Below the pieces are notes generated by a model. The model ran no database searches. It saw nothing but the letters and a program-made list of their open reading frames with translations, and had not been told where the DNA came from. A stretch of 64,000 bases of DNA from Sandaracinaceae bacterium. Lineage in GTDB: Bacteria; Myxococcota_A; Polyangia; Polyangiales; Houyiibacteriaceae. A program made the position numbers and the translations under genes. Shown piece by piece: positions 1-10,809 of this stretch; position 1 is the stretch's first letter, and each line of letters starts with the position of its first letter. The stretch lies in assembly GCA_020633055.1 (NCBI GenBank), contig JACKEJ010000011.1, positions 248,001 to 312,000 on the forward strand, in the 5' to 3' direction.

Positions 1-8
1 GAGCACGT

Positions 9-785
9 TCACCGGAAGCGCGAGAAGTCCGGCTTTCGCTTCTCGAAGAAGGCCCCGATGGCCTCCTTCAGCTCGTCGCTCTTGAGCAAGTCGCAGAAGA
101 CGACGGCCTCGGTGTCGATGTGCGCGTTCAGCTCGGCCCCGCTGTGCCGCTTGAGCAGCTGCTTGGTGGCCAAGAGCGCGCGCTGCGGCTTCTCCGCCAG
201 CTTGCGTGCGCGCTTGCGGGCATGCTCCAGCAGCTCGGCGTTGGGGACCACGCAGCTCACGAGGCCCAGCTCCAGCGCCAGGTCCGTGCCGAAGGGCTCG
301 CCAAAGAAGAACACCTCGGCGGCGCGACGATGCCCCGCCACCCTGGGCAGGACCAACGCGGAGCCTGCCTCGGGGCACAGCGCCAGGTTCACGAAGGGCA
401 GGATGAACTGCGTCTCGGGGGCCGCATAGACGATGTCGCAGTGCAGCAACAGCGTGCTGCCGATGCCCACGGCGAAGCCATCCACCGCAGCGACGATGGG
501 CTTCTGACACTCGGCGATGACATGCATGAAGCGGAACACCGGGCTCTCCGGGCCATCGGGTGCGTTCTCGAGGAAGTCCTTGAGGTCGTTGCCGCTGCTG
601 AACTGCCCGCCCTCGCCGCGCACGAGAATGACCTGCACCTCGGGATCGACCTCGGCCGCGAGGAGGGCCTCGGTGAACGCCTCGTACATCGAGACCAACA
701 ACGAATTCTTGGTCTCGGGCCGGGCGATGACGATCTCGCGCACGCCGGACTCGGTGCTGACTTGGATTTTCTCGCTGACGCTCAC
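9..785 (-). CDS. Crotonase-family enoyl-CoA hydratase/isomerase
   Basis: This 258-residue protein has the usual crotonase length. It carries the oxyanion-hole segment GQFSSGNDLKDF, the second conserved helix AAVDGFAVGIGSTLLLHCD and the motif CPEAGSALVLPR. The family hydrates or isomerises enoyl-CoA thioesters in fatty-acid breakdown. The PEAGS pattern resembles delta3,delta2-enoyl-CoA isomerases as much as hydratases, so the exact reaction is open. I chose the GTG at 785 because AAGGA lies about 8 bases upstream and the fold starts right after it; an ATG at 818 would add 11 residues but has no ribosome site. It is divergent from the thioesterase gene at 993, which fits acyl-CoA metabolism. 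Confidence 0.85.
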   Translation of the reverse strand: MSVSEKIQVSTESGVREIVIARPETKNSLLVSMYEAFTEALLAAEVDPEVQVILVRGEGGQFSSGNDLKDFLENAPDGPESPVFRFMHVIAECQKPIVAAVDGFAVGIGSTLLLHCDIVYAAPETQFILPFVNLALCPEAGSALVLPRVAGHRRAAEVFFFGEPFGTDLALELGLVSCVVPNAELLEHARKRARKLAEKPQRALLATKQLLKRHSGAELNAHIDTEAVVFCDLLKSDELKEAIGAFFEKRKPDFSRFR

Positions 786-992
786 CGGGGGATCCTTCTT
801 CCGTGATGGGCTCGCCATGGCGGCCCGCGCTCGGGCGTCCCAGCGCGGGGCCGTGAAGCCACGGGAGCGCGGAGGGACACTCTTGACCGGGCTGTTAGCA
901 CCAGAGTCTCCACTCCGCATCCTCGTGTAAGGTGATGTGCGTGGCGTGGCCGCGAACGTGTCAGCCGTGCCCGCATCCCGTATACCCCGCAG

Positions 993-1736
993 GTGCATCC
1001 CGACCCCGACCTGCATCGCGCCCTCTTGGCCGCTTCTCGCATCACCACGACGGAGGCGGTGCGCGGCTACGAGATGGCGCAAGACGGCTGTCTCCCCGCG
1101 TCCGGCTTCGCGCGCTTCTTCGAGATGATGCGCTGGGAGCTCGGGCGCCGAGGTGTCATCGCCGACGACGCCATGCCGAAGCGCGGGGTGGTGCGCGCGC
1201 AGACGCACGTCTACGGCGCGCCTCTGCGTTTCCCAGACACGTGGACGGGGCGCACGCACCTCGTACACGTCGGCGGCTCGTCGCTGCACTACGGCCACGA
1301 CATCACCAGCGCGCGAGGGCACGTGGTGGTGCGCGCCCGCACCGTGATCGTGCTGCTCGATGCGCAGGGACGGCCCGCCACCGTGCCTCCGTACCTGCGG
1401 GCCTACGCGGACACAGCGCTCGAGACCCCCGCGCCTCTCACGGCCGAGGCCGTGGACTGGACGGGCACGGCCCAGCACCAGGTGGTCGTGCGGCAGAGCG
1501 ACCAGGACTCGTTCCGCCACGTGAACCAGGCGCGCTACATCGACTTCGTGGACGACGCGCGGCGGGCCGTCGGGCTCCCGGACATCCGCTCCCTGAGCGT
1601 GTCCTACGAACGCGAGGCGCTGGCCGGGGACACACTGCAGGTCGAGCTGCGCGAGGTGGCCGAGGCGCGTCACGCGTTCCGGATGGTGCGCGAAAGCGAC
1701 GGAGTGGTGGTGAACCAGGGAGTGATCGCGACGTGA
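993..1736 (+). CDS. Double hot-dog acyl-ACP/acyl-CoA thioesterase-like protein
   Basis: A 247-residue protein that looks like two hot-dog domains in tandem. The first has TGRTHLVHVGGSSLHYGHDI and the second has FRHVNQARYIDFVDDARR, which matches the HxNNARYxDxxxDA pattern of acyl-ACP thioesterases and 4-hydroxybenzoyl-CoA thioesterases. The likely role is cytoplasmic hydrolysis of an acyl thioester; the substrate cannot be read from the sequence. It starts at GTG with no clear ribosome site. Its stop codon overlaps the GTG of the GIY-YIG gene (GTGA at 1733-1736), so the two are probably translationally coupled. Confidence 0.7.
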   Translation: MHPDPDLHRALLAASRITTTEAVRGYEMAQDGCLPASGFARFFEMMRWELGRRGVIADDAMPKRGVVRAQTHVYGAPLRFPDTWTGRTHLVHVGGSSLHYGHDITSARGHVVVRARTVIVLLDAQGRPATVPPYLRAYADTALETPAPLTAEAVDWTGTAQHQVVVRQSDQDSFRHVNQARYIDFVDDARRAVGLPDIRSLSVSYEREALAGDTLQVELREVAEARHAFRMVRESDGVVVNQGVIAT

Positions 1737-2038
1737 GTGAGGCGCGGGACGGCTGGTTCGTGTACGTGCTGCTGAGCCGTGACGCGCGCCGCACCTACGT
1801 GGGCATCAGCACGGACCCGGAGCGCCGCCTCGCGCAGCACAACGGCGAGCGCGCGGGTGGCGCCCGGAGCACGCGCGCGGGGCGCCCCTGGACGCGAGCG
1901 AGACTGCACGGTCCGTACGAGCGGCGAGGCGACGCGCTGCGCGTCGAGCGCGCACTGAAGAAGCGGCGCGGGGACGCCCGGCTGCTGCCGCTCGATCTGG
2001 ACTGCCGACTATCCTCATTCATGGGCACACCGGACTAA
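1733..2038 (+). CDS. GIY-YIG nuclease-fold protein (UPF0213/YhbQ type)
   Basis: A 101-residue single-domain protein. The N-terminal FVYVLLSRDARRTYVGIS is the GIY-YIG signature in its YVL...YVGIS form, followed by DPERRLAQHNG with the conserved Arg and Asn, then a basic C-terminal helix with VERALKKRRG. Small stand-alone members of this family are predicted endonucleases of mostly unknown role. The GTG start overlaps the preceding stop by four bases. The C-terminus is longer and more acidic than the minimal fold. Confidence 0.8.
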   Translation: MSEARDGWFVYVLLSRDARRTYVGISTDPERRLAQHNGERAGGARSTRAGRPWTRARLHGPYERRGDALRVERALKKRRGDARLLPLDLDCRLSSFMGTPD

Positions 2039-2236
2039 AGTCAAGGGCGCCCCTATTCGCGGACAATTCTGAGATTGCCTCTGCACTCCGCAGTGCCCCG
2101 AATACCCGACAGCCAGCAGGAATTCGGACAGCCTCTTCCGCGGGGTACCCATCGGCGGCTCCGTCACGAGGTTTCCCTCCAGGCCTTCAGCGCAAAATTC
2201 CACGCCCGTGTAACGACTCTGATACTGTCATTGGCC

Positions 2237-3847
2237 GTGTGGTGTCGCGGTCGAGCGTGGAGTGATGGAGACCCGAGGTACGCGCGCAGCGCGCTCGCCC
2301 TGCTGGCTGGCGTCGCGCTCGCGTTCGGCTCGACCGGCACGGCTCACGCCCAGCACGCTGCAGCGGGTGCGAGCGGGAGCGCCCCCGACAACATCGTCGT
2401 CGAGGCGTTCCGCGGAATCACGGCCACCTCGACCCGCGCGCACCTCGTGACGGGGCTGGACGGGCATCCTCTCTTCCATCTGCTGGACGCGGACGCCGTG
2501 CAGGCCCGTGGCCGCGAGCTGTTCGACACCACCCGCTTCTCACCCGAGCAGTACGCGCAGCTGGCGAGCGACCTCGACGTGCGCGCCTTCCTCTCGGGGC
2601 GCGTCGCGCGGCGAAGCGGACGCTACCTGCTGACGGTCGAGGTGCGCAGCGGCCAGACGGGCGCCGTGGTCGGTGAAGCGACCTGGCGCGTTGCGCGGCC
2701 GTCTGGATTCTCCGTGCTCGAGAACGAGGCGTACGCACAGCTCAGCGAGCTGTTGGATCAGACCATGTCCCCGGTGCGCGCGGCCCCCGGGGACGACGAG
2801 ACCCCCCCCGACGTGCCTCCCGTGGAGGCGCCGCCAGAGGTCCCGCCGCCCCACGACCCCGACGTCGTGGCGGACGCGGACGATCCACGTCTCGCGTACG
2901 ACCTGCGACGCATGGATGCCTTCCGGGTGGAGGTGCTGGTGGGCACGCTGCGGCGCAACCTCGACGCCACCGCCGAGGTAGACCCGGCGCTGAGAGGCGG
3001 GAGCCCTGGCGATGCGCCCGTGATCGAGCCTCGTGGCTTCCACAGCCGCGGGCTTGGCAGCCTCGAGCTGGGGTTGCGCCTCGAGTTCTTCCCAGGCGCT
3101 CTGCTCCCGGACCAAGAGCGCCTCGGCTTCTTCGGTTTCTACATGGCGTACCGGCACAGCGCGGGCCTGTCCCTGACGTTCGATGGCTGCCCGGTCGGCA
3201 GTGACCCCCGCTGCACGGACGAAGACGGCGTGGTCAAGCTCGCCGCACACACCTCGGATCTGGACATGGGCATCCGACTTCGCCATCGCTTTGGCCGCTG
3301 GCGGCATTCGCCGACGTTGATGGCGGACATCGGCTACGGCATCTTCAGCTTCGTCTTCGACGCCGACGGCCTGATGCGCGTACGCGCGGACCAGATCCTA
3401 CCGCCCATGCGCTACCGTCAGCTGCACCTCGGCACTGGCCTCGAGGTCGGCATCGTGCCGGTCTACCTCAGCTTCGTCGGACGCTTCCACTATCGTCTGG
3501 GGACCCAGATCGGGTCGGACGCCGAGGCCATCTGGGGAGGGGAGACGTACGACATCCGCGGGGTGCGCATCCTGGCCGAGCTGCGCACCGAGATGCCGTA
3601 CGTGCTGCCCGGCCTGTACCTCGGGCTCGGCGCGGAGTTCTTCCGCTACGCCACCGTGTTCCGCGGCCAGACGGCGTGTGCGTCGCCCGACGCGAGCGGC
3701 GGATGTGCCCCCGACGCGCTCTGGGAGCCGTGGCCCACCTTGGTCGACACCACGAGCGGCACGCGGCGCGTCTCGGGTGGGCTCCGCGACGCGGTCCACG
3801 ACAGCTACTTTCGTATCACGCTGACCCTCGGCTACGCGTTCCGGTGA
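2237..3847 (+). CDS. Secreted, probably outer-membrane beta-barrel protein of unknown function
   Basis: After a hydrophobic segment ending in GSTGTAHAQ, which looks like a signal peptide with AHA cleavage, there is a small domain resembling a periplasmic fold (about residues 40-150), then a Pro/Asp/Glu-rich linker, then about 320 residues of alternating aromatic and polar stretches (GLGSLELGLRLEFFP, HLGTGLEVGIVPVYLSFV) ending in ITLTLGYAFR with a terminal aromatic-basic pair. This is typical of an outer-membrane barrel. The start is uncertain: the GTG at 2237 gives a plausible signal sequence, while an in-frame ATG at 2075 adds 54 residues that look like leader. Its stop overlaps the next start (GTGA at 3844). 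No named family recognised. Confidence 0.6.
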   Translation: MWCRGRAWSDGDPRYARSALALLAGVALAFGSTGTAHAQHAAAGASGSAPDNIVVEAFRGITATSTRAHLVTGLDGHPLFHLLDADAVQARGRELFDTTRFSPEQYAQLASDLDVRAFLSGRVARRSGRYLLTVEVRSGQTGAVVGEATWRVARPSGFSVLENEAYAQLSELLDQTMSPVRAAPGDDETPPDVPPVEAPPEVPPPHDPDVVADADDPRLAYDLRRMDAFRVEVLVGTLRRNLDATAEVDPALRGGSPGDAPVIEPRGFHSRGLGSLELGLRLEFFPGALLPDQERLGFFGFYMAYRHSAGLSLTFDGCPVGSDPRCTDEDGVVKLAAHTSDLDMGIRLRHRFGRWRHSPTLMADIGYGIFSFVFDADGLMRVRADQILPPMRYRQLHLGTGLEVGIVPVYLSFVGRFHYRLGTQIGSDAEAIWGGETYDIRGVRILAELRTEMPYVLPGLYLGLGAEFFRYATVFRGQTACASPDASGGCAPDALWEPWPTLVDTTSGTRRVSGGLRDAVHDSYFRITLTLGYAFR

Positions 3848-5121
3848 GACGCGCGCGACGGTGCGCGCTGGTCTGCGCGCTGGGGACACTGGCGGCGTGC
3901 AGTGCAGACGCGCGTGCGGAGCGAGAGGCTGCGGACGGTCCGAGCGACCCCAAGCGCGAGGCGCCGACGACGGATCACGCCTCCCACGTCCGCGGAGACC
4001 CCGTGGCGAACGCGCCGCCGCGCTCGGGCTGCGCGCTCACGATCCTCGCGACCGGGGACCTCGTCCTGAACCAGGTGGCCACGGAGGCCGTACTCGCAGA
4101 CGGTCCAGACGGCTACCGCGCGCTGCTCGCGGGCTACGCCGCGCTCCGGCACGCCCGGCCGGACACGCTGGCCTACGTCAACCTCGAGCACCCGCTGGTG
4201 CAGGACCGACGTGCGCTGCACAGGGGTTTCCCGCGCGACGACCCGGACCACCCACGGATGCCCCCCGTGCTGGGCACCACACCCGCCCTGGCGGACGCGC
4301 TTCGGGAAGCGGGGGTCGACGTCGTCAGCCTCGCCAACAACCACTCGTACGATCAAGACCACGATGGGCTGCGACGCACCACGGCCGAGCTGGCGCGTGC
4401 GGGGGTGGCGTACGCGGGCGCGGGCGAGACCGAGACGGAGGCGTTCGCGCCGCTCTGGCTGCGCCGAACCGGCTGCGACGTGGCCTTCTTCTCCTTCACG
4501 GAGCACTTCAACCGGCGAGCCGACGACGACCCTCCCTTCGTGGCTGCGCACCTCGCGCGCGAAACCCAGGCGATGGCGGCGATCGTCGGAGCGCGCCGGA
4601 ACGCCCACGTCGTGGTCGTGGCGGTACACTGGGGCCGCGACTTCGCTGCGGCGCCCCGAGGTGATCTCCGCGCGCTGGCCACTCACCTGATCGACGCGGG
4701 CGCCGACGTGGTGCTGGGGGCCGGTCCCCACGTGCTGCACCCCGTCGAACGCGTGGCGAGCCCGCGCGGAGACGCCGTAGTGGCGTTCTCGCTGGGGAAC
4801 TTCGTGTCGGGTATGGGGCGCGCGTATCGCGTCGGGCACCCACCCCGATCCGTACGACACGCTGCAAACGAAGTCCCAGAGGCGCTCGACGCCGTGCTCC
4901 TCGAGGTGCCCGTGACCTCCGCGGGCGGACGCATCGCCATCGCGGCGCTGTCGGCAACGCCGCTGTTCACAGAGAACAACTGGCAGGCGCACCGCGCGAG
5001 CAGCGGCGCCCTCCCCCACCTCATCCGTGTGCGCGGGCTCGCGGACATGCCGGCCGAGGTGCGCGCGGAGCGGGCCCCGATCATCGCGCGAGCGCTCGGA
5101 CCCGACGTCACGCTACGCTGA
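3844..5121 (+). CDS. CapA-like metallophosphatase-fold lipoprotein
   Basis: A 425-residue protein with a lipobox (LGTLAAC near residue 20), so probably membrane-anchored outside the cytoplasm. The remainder is the PGA_cap/CapA domain: ILATGDLVLN, VNLEHPLV, SLANNHSYDQ, VVAVHWGRD, GPHVLHPVE and VVAFSLGNFVSG. These carry the metal-binding Asp, Asn and His residues of the calcineurin-like superfamily. CapA is needed for poly-gamma-glutamate capsule retention in Bacillus, but no capBC genes are nearby, so that role should not be transferred. It is coupled to the upstream barrel gene by a 4-base overlap and is followed 4 bases later by dinB. Confidence 0.8.
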   Translation: MRRARRCALVCALGTLAACSADARAEREAADGPSDPKREAPTTDHASHVRGDPVANAPPRSGCALTILATGDLVLNQVATEAVLADGPDGYRALLAGYAALRHARPDTLAYVNLEHPLVQDRRALHRGFPRDDPDHPRMPPVLGTTPALADALREAGVDVVSLANNHSYDQDHDGLRRTTAELARAGVAYAGAGETETEAFAPLWLRRTGCDVAFFSFTEHFNRRADDDPPFVAAHLARETQAMAAIVGARRNAHVVVVAVHWGRDFAAAPRGDLRALATHLIDAGADVVLGAGPHVLHPVERVASPRGDAVVAFSLGNFVSGMGRAYRVGHPPRSVRHAANEVPEALDAVLLEVPVTSAGGRIAIAALSATPLFTENNWQAHRASSGALPHLIRVRGLADMPAEVRAERAPIIARALGPDVTLR

Positions 5122-5125
5122 GCGC

Positions 5126-6361
5126 GTGCGCACGATCCTGCACATCGACATGGACGCCTTCTACGCGTCCGTGGAGCAGCGCGACGACCCGTCGCTGCGC
5201 GGCAAGCCACTGATCGTCGGGGGTGGCGGACGCAGGGGGGTGGTCTCTGCGGCCTCGTACGAGGTCAGGCCGTTCGGCGTGCGCTCCGCCATGTCGATGG
5301 TGGAGGCCATGGCGCGCTGCCCCGAGGCCGTCGTCGTGCCCCCGCGCATGGCGCGCTACGTCGAGGTCAGCAGCCAGGTGTTCGCCATCTTCGCGCGCTA
5401 CACACCCGAAATCGAGGGGCTCTCGCTGGACGAGGCGTTCCTGGACGTGAGCGGCAGCGAGCGCCTTTTCGGCGCCGGCGAGCACATCGCCGCGCGCATC
5501 CGTCGGGAGATCCAGGAAGAGCTCGGGCTGACCGCCAGCGCGGGCGTGGCCCCGAACAAGTTCCTGGCGAAGCTGGCGAGTGACATGAACAAGCCGAACG
5601 GGGTCACCATCGTGCCGCGCGAGGAGGCCGCGATCCGGGCCTTCCTAGCGCCCCTGCCCGTCGAGCGCATGTGGGGTGTGGGCAAGGTCGGCGCGGCCAA
5701 GCTGCGCGCTGCGGGCTTCCAACGCTTCGCCGACCTCGCGGCCGCGAGCGAACAGCGGCTGTCGGGGCTGCTGGGGACGCAGGGACCGCACCTCAAGCGC
5801 CTCGCGCTCGGGTTGGACGAGCGACCGGTCGAGACCGACCGCGGGGCCAAGTCGGTGGGCGCCGAGCACACCTTCGAGGTCGACCTGCGCACACGCGAGG
5901 CGCTGCTCACCCCGATCCTCGAGCAATGCGCCCGCGTGGCAGGTAGGCTGACACGCGCGGGGCTGTACGCGACCACGCTCACGCTGAAGGTCAAGTACGG
6001 AGACCACACGCTACGCTCCCGCCAGCAGCAGCTGGACGCACCGGCCCGCGACACCGACACGTTCTACGAGGTGGCGCGCGCGCTGCTCGCTCGCGTCGAG
6101 CACCTCGAGCGCGGGGTGCGGTTGACGGGCATCAGCGCGGCGGGGCTGACCGACGATCCGGCCCGCACGCTCTTCGACGATCCCGCGCGCGAGAAACGCG
6201 ACCGCCTGGAGGCGGTCAGCGCACAGCTACGAGAGCGCTTCGGTGAACGCGCGATCGAGCGGGGGAGGCTCGTGGATCAGCGCCCAGCGAAGGGCTTCGA
6301 GGGCGTCAGCCGCGACATGCTGCCCGCGCGCAGAGACCCCGGCGACGCCTCGGGCGCGTGA
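5126..6361 (+). CDS. dinB: DNA polymerase IV (Y-family translesion polymerase)
   Basis: 411 residues. The palm motif HIDMDAFYASVEQ contains the first catalytic Asp (D8), and SLDEAFLDV contains the other pair (D102, E103). The thumb with helix-hairpin-helix (RMWGVGKVGAAKLRAAGF) and the little-finger domain complete the family order. It performs error-prone synthesis across DNA lesions. The C-terminus does not end in an obvious beta-clamp motif of the QLxLF type. It begins with GTG 4 bases after the CapA-like gene, an unusual partner that suggests constitutive co-transcription rather than an SOS promoter; I see no LexA-type box here. Confidence 0.93.
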   Translation: MRTILHIDMDAFYASVEQRDDPSLRGKPLIVGGGGRRGVVSAASYEVRPFGVRSAMSMVEAMARCPEAVVVPPRMARYVEVSSQVFAIFARYTPEIEGLSLDEAFLDVSGSERLFGAGEHIAARIRREIQEELGLTASAGVAPNKFLAKLASDMNKPNGVTIVPREEAAIRAFLAPLPVERMWGVGKVGAAKLRAAGFQRFADLAAASEQRLSGLLGTQGPHLKRLALGLDERPVETDRGAKSVGAEHTFEVDLRTREALLTPILEQCARVAGRLTRAGLYATTLTLKVKYGDHTLRSRQQQLDAPARDTDTFYEVARALLARVEHLERGVRLTGISAAGLTDDPARTLFDDPAREKRDRLEAVSAQLRERFGERAIERGRLVDQRPAKGFEGVSRDMLPARRDPGDASGA

Positions 6362-6385
6362 CTTGCGAACACCGCTGGAGTATAG

Positions 6386-8089
<1,704 letters not shown>

Positions 8090-8287
8090 TTCGCTTCACT
8101 CGCGCTCGTGGAGGGTTCCCAACGCTGAGCGAAGGGCTCAGCTGGAAATGACCCGGGCGGGAAGATTCCGTCACATCTGGGGGTATCAGAGGCGCGTCTT
8201 TCTCGAGGTCGCGTCTGCCCCCATACTCGCAAGCACCGCAGCCTCCCAGGCAGTTTCGGCGCCACGGCGTCGACGGCGCGAGCGCCC
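8090..8287. other. Intergenic region between pyrG and the GT51 gene
   Basis: About 200 bases with no convincing gene or RNA. It probably holds the pyrG transcript end and the promoter of the following gene, but I could identify neither a clear hairpin-plus-T terminator nor a good -35/-10 pair. Confidence 0.4.
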
Positions 8288-10726
8288 ATGGCCACCCGAA
8301 GACAACAGCTCCTGCGCGCCGCCCTGATCGGCGCACCCGCCGCATGCGCGCTGGTCTTGTGGTTCGGCGTGCTCCCAGGGGTCGTTCGGGAGCGGGCGGA
8401 AGACGCGCTGCGGGAGCGCCTCGGCGTCGCGGCCACCGTGGGCGGCGCGTCGTTGCGCCTACGCGGTGTGGTGTTGAGCGACGTGCGGGTTCGAACGGCG
8501 AGCGGCGGCCTCGACGTACACCTCGACGCCGTGGGCGTGCGTGGGCAGCTGCTGGCGTTGGCGACGCGCGGCGCGGCCGCCGTCGAGTACCTTCAAGTGC
8601 GCGGCGCCCGGGTAGCCATCGACTCGTCCCACGACGACTTGCGTAGCGTGTTCTCGCGCGCGCTCCGGCGCAGTGATGGTGATGGAAATGGAAACGGCGA
8701 TGCCGGCGGCGGCGATGGCCCGTCCCAACATTCGCGTGGCGAACGCCGCCGCGGGGGGCCGGTGCTGGAGGCGCGCGACGCCGACATCACCGTCCGAGAC
8801 CAGCACGGTCTGCTCATGCGAACCAGCCAGGCGGACATCCGCCTCGACGGTCCGCGCCTCGAGCTCGGTGCCACCCGCATCGAAGGCGACCCGGACATCG
8901 CGGGCGAGTCTGTGTTGCTGGGCGCCCGCGCGCGCCTGTATCGCGGGCACGCGGGCTGGACGCTGGCCGACGCGGAGGTGAGCGGCGGCCAGGTGGTGTG
9001 GGAGGACGCGTCCCTCCAAGAGGAGCCGACCGCCGACCGCTTCCTCGATCGTGTACGCGCGGCGGTCTCGGCGTTGTTGCCGGAGCGAGCTCACGAGCGC
9101 ACGGACGAAGACACCGACGCGGTTGGTGGCGGTTGGTCGCGGCGCCTCGCGCCTGACGTTCGCCTCGTCATCCGCGACGTCGACTTCGAGACGCACGGCC
9201 TCGGACGCCCCGCGGTACGCATCGACAACCTCGACGCGGAGGTCCAGGCCGAGGACGACGGCTGGCTCCGTTTGCGAGGCAGCGGTCGCCCCTCCGGAGA
9301 TGGCTCGCTCGAGTGGGACGTGCGCGTGTCACCGGAGGAGCTCCGCGGTGAAGGGCACGCGGACTTCGAGGGCATCAGCCTCGCGCTGGTCGCGCCCCTG
9401 CTGCCCAGCCTCCCGTGGTACGAGGCGGACCGCGCTGGGCTGTCCGGACACCTCCGCATCCACGCGGAGAGCCCCGCGCGGCTCGCCGTATCCGGCGACG
9501 TGACGTTGCGCGACGCGGCGGTGTCGTCGCCACGCATCGCGCCCGTCCCCGTGTTCGACATCAACGTGGCGGTCGCAGGGAGCGGGTACTTCATGCCGCT
9601 CGAGCGCAAGCTCGAAGTGACCCACGCCACGTTGCGGCTGGGGGACGCCGAGCTGCGGGGCTCCGGGAGCCTCGAACGGACGACGGACCACTACGCGCTG
9701 GACGCCAGGGTGTCCATGAACGCAACCCCGTGCGACGTGGTCATGCGCGCCGTGCCGGAGGATCTGCTGGGCGACCTGCGGGGGTTCAGCTGGACGGGAG
9801 AGATCGGCGGACTCGCTTCATTGCGGGTGGACTCACGAGACCTGGACGCGACCGCGTTGCGCGTCGACGTGTCGGACGGCTGTCAGTTCGTCTCGGTGCC
9901 CGCTCTGGCGGATCTGCGACGTGTCCAAGCGCCGTTCCGGCATGAGGTGCAGGAGCCGAATGGCGAGGTGTTCTCGATGACGACCGGGCCCGGGACCGCC
10001 AACTGGGTGAGCATTCACGCCATGAGCCCGTACTTCATCCATGCGGTGCTCGCGCACGAGGACGCAGGCTTCTTCAACCACACCGGCTTCTCGGTGCTGA
10101 GCGTCGAGCGTGCGCTGGTGCGGAACCTGCGCGAGGGGCGCTTCGTGTTGGGCGCCAGCACCATCACGATGCAGCTCGCCAAGAACCTGTTCCTGAACCG
10201 CGAGAAGACTCTCGCGCGCAAGCTGCAAGAGGCGCTCCTCACATGGTGGCTGGAGACCGCCATGTCCAAGAAGAAGCTGTTGGAACTCTATCTGAACATC
10301 ATCGAGTACGGACCGAACGTCTACGGCATCCGCCAAGCGGCCCGGCACTACTTCGGACGCGACGCCGACGAGTTGAGCCCAGCGGAGAGCGCCTTTCTAG
10401 CGTGCGTCTTGCCAGCCCCGAAGCGCATGCACCACCAGTACACGCAGGGCCGTCTGGGACCATCCATGCGCGACAGGATGGCGCGACTGATGCGCCACAT
10501 GCGCGACCGGCGACGCATGGATCAGGCGGCGCTCGACTACGGGCTGGCAGAGCTCGCGAGCTTCAGGTTCCGACGGAGCGGGGGGCCACCCGAACACCGC
10601 GTGATCCCGGGCACGCCTGGGCGCCTACCGTTCTCGACGGTGACGACCAGCGACGAAGACTGGGACACGTGGGAGGACGCTGGTGCGCTGACGGAGCCCG
10701 AGGACGACGCCTTCGACGGGATGTGA
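8288..10726 (+). CDS. Glycosyltransferase family 51 (peptidoglycan transglycosylase) with AsmA-like N-terminal region
   Basis: 812 residues. One membrane helix (about 10-31) is followed by about 500 residues of repeating beta-strand segments like those in AsmA/DUF3971 proteins (VGGASLRLRGVVLSDVRVRT, then ATLRLGDAELRGSGSLER). The C-terminal 230 residues form a GT51 domain: HEDAGFFNHTGF with catalytic Glu about 591, GASTITMQLAKN about 622-633, RKLQEALLTWWLE and YLNIIEYGPNVYGI. GT51 enzymes polymerise lipid II in the periplasm. No transpeptidase domain follows. The usual STITQQ is STITMQ here. The fusion suggests coupling of glycan polymerisation with inter-membrane lipid handling, which is inference. 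Confidence 0.85.
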   Translation: MATRRQQLLRAALIGAPAACALVLWFGVLPGVVRERAEDALRERLGVAATVGGASLRLRGVVLSDVRVRTASGGLDVHLDAVGVRGQLLALATRGAAAVEYLQVRGARVAIDSSHDDLRSVFSRALRRSDGDGNGNGDAGGGDGPSQHSRGERRRGGPVLEARDADITVRDQHGLLMRTSQADIRLDGPRLELGATRIEGDPDIAGESVLLGARARLYRGHAGWTLADAEVSGGQVVWEDASLQEEPTADRFLDRVRAAVSALLPERAHERTDEDTDAVGGGWSRRLAPDVRLVIRDVDFETHGLGRPAVRIDNLDAEVQAEDDGWLRLRGSGRPSGDGSLEWDVRVSPEELRGEGHADFEGISLALVAPLLPSLPWYEADRAGLSGHLRIHAESPARLAVSGDVTLRDAAVSSPRIAPVPVFDINVAVAGSGYFMPLERKLEVTHATLRLGDAELRGSGSLERTTDHYALDARVSMNATPCDVVMRAVPEDLLGDLRGFSWTGEIGGLASLRVDSRDLDATALRVDVSDGCQFVSVPALADLRRVQAPFRHEVQEPNGEVFSMTTGPGTANWVSIHAMSPYFIHAVLAHEDAGFFNHTGFSVLSVERALVRNLREGRFVLGASTITMQLAKNLFLNREKTLARKLQEALLTWWLETAMSKKKLLELYLNIIEYGPNVYGIRQAARHYFGRDADELSPAESAFLACVLPAPKRMHHQYTQGRLGPSMRDRMARLMRHMRDRRRMDQAALDYGLAELASFRFRRSGGPPEHRVIPGTPGRLPFSTVTTSDEDWDTWEDAGALTEPEDDAFDGM

Positions 10727-10809
10727 CGGCGCATCCACGCGGGCCGCTTCGAGCGTCACGGCGCGCCCCCTCGACGCGCTCGGCGCACCCAGTCGCGTCG
10801 AGCGCGTCT

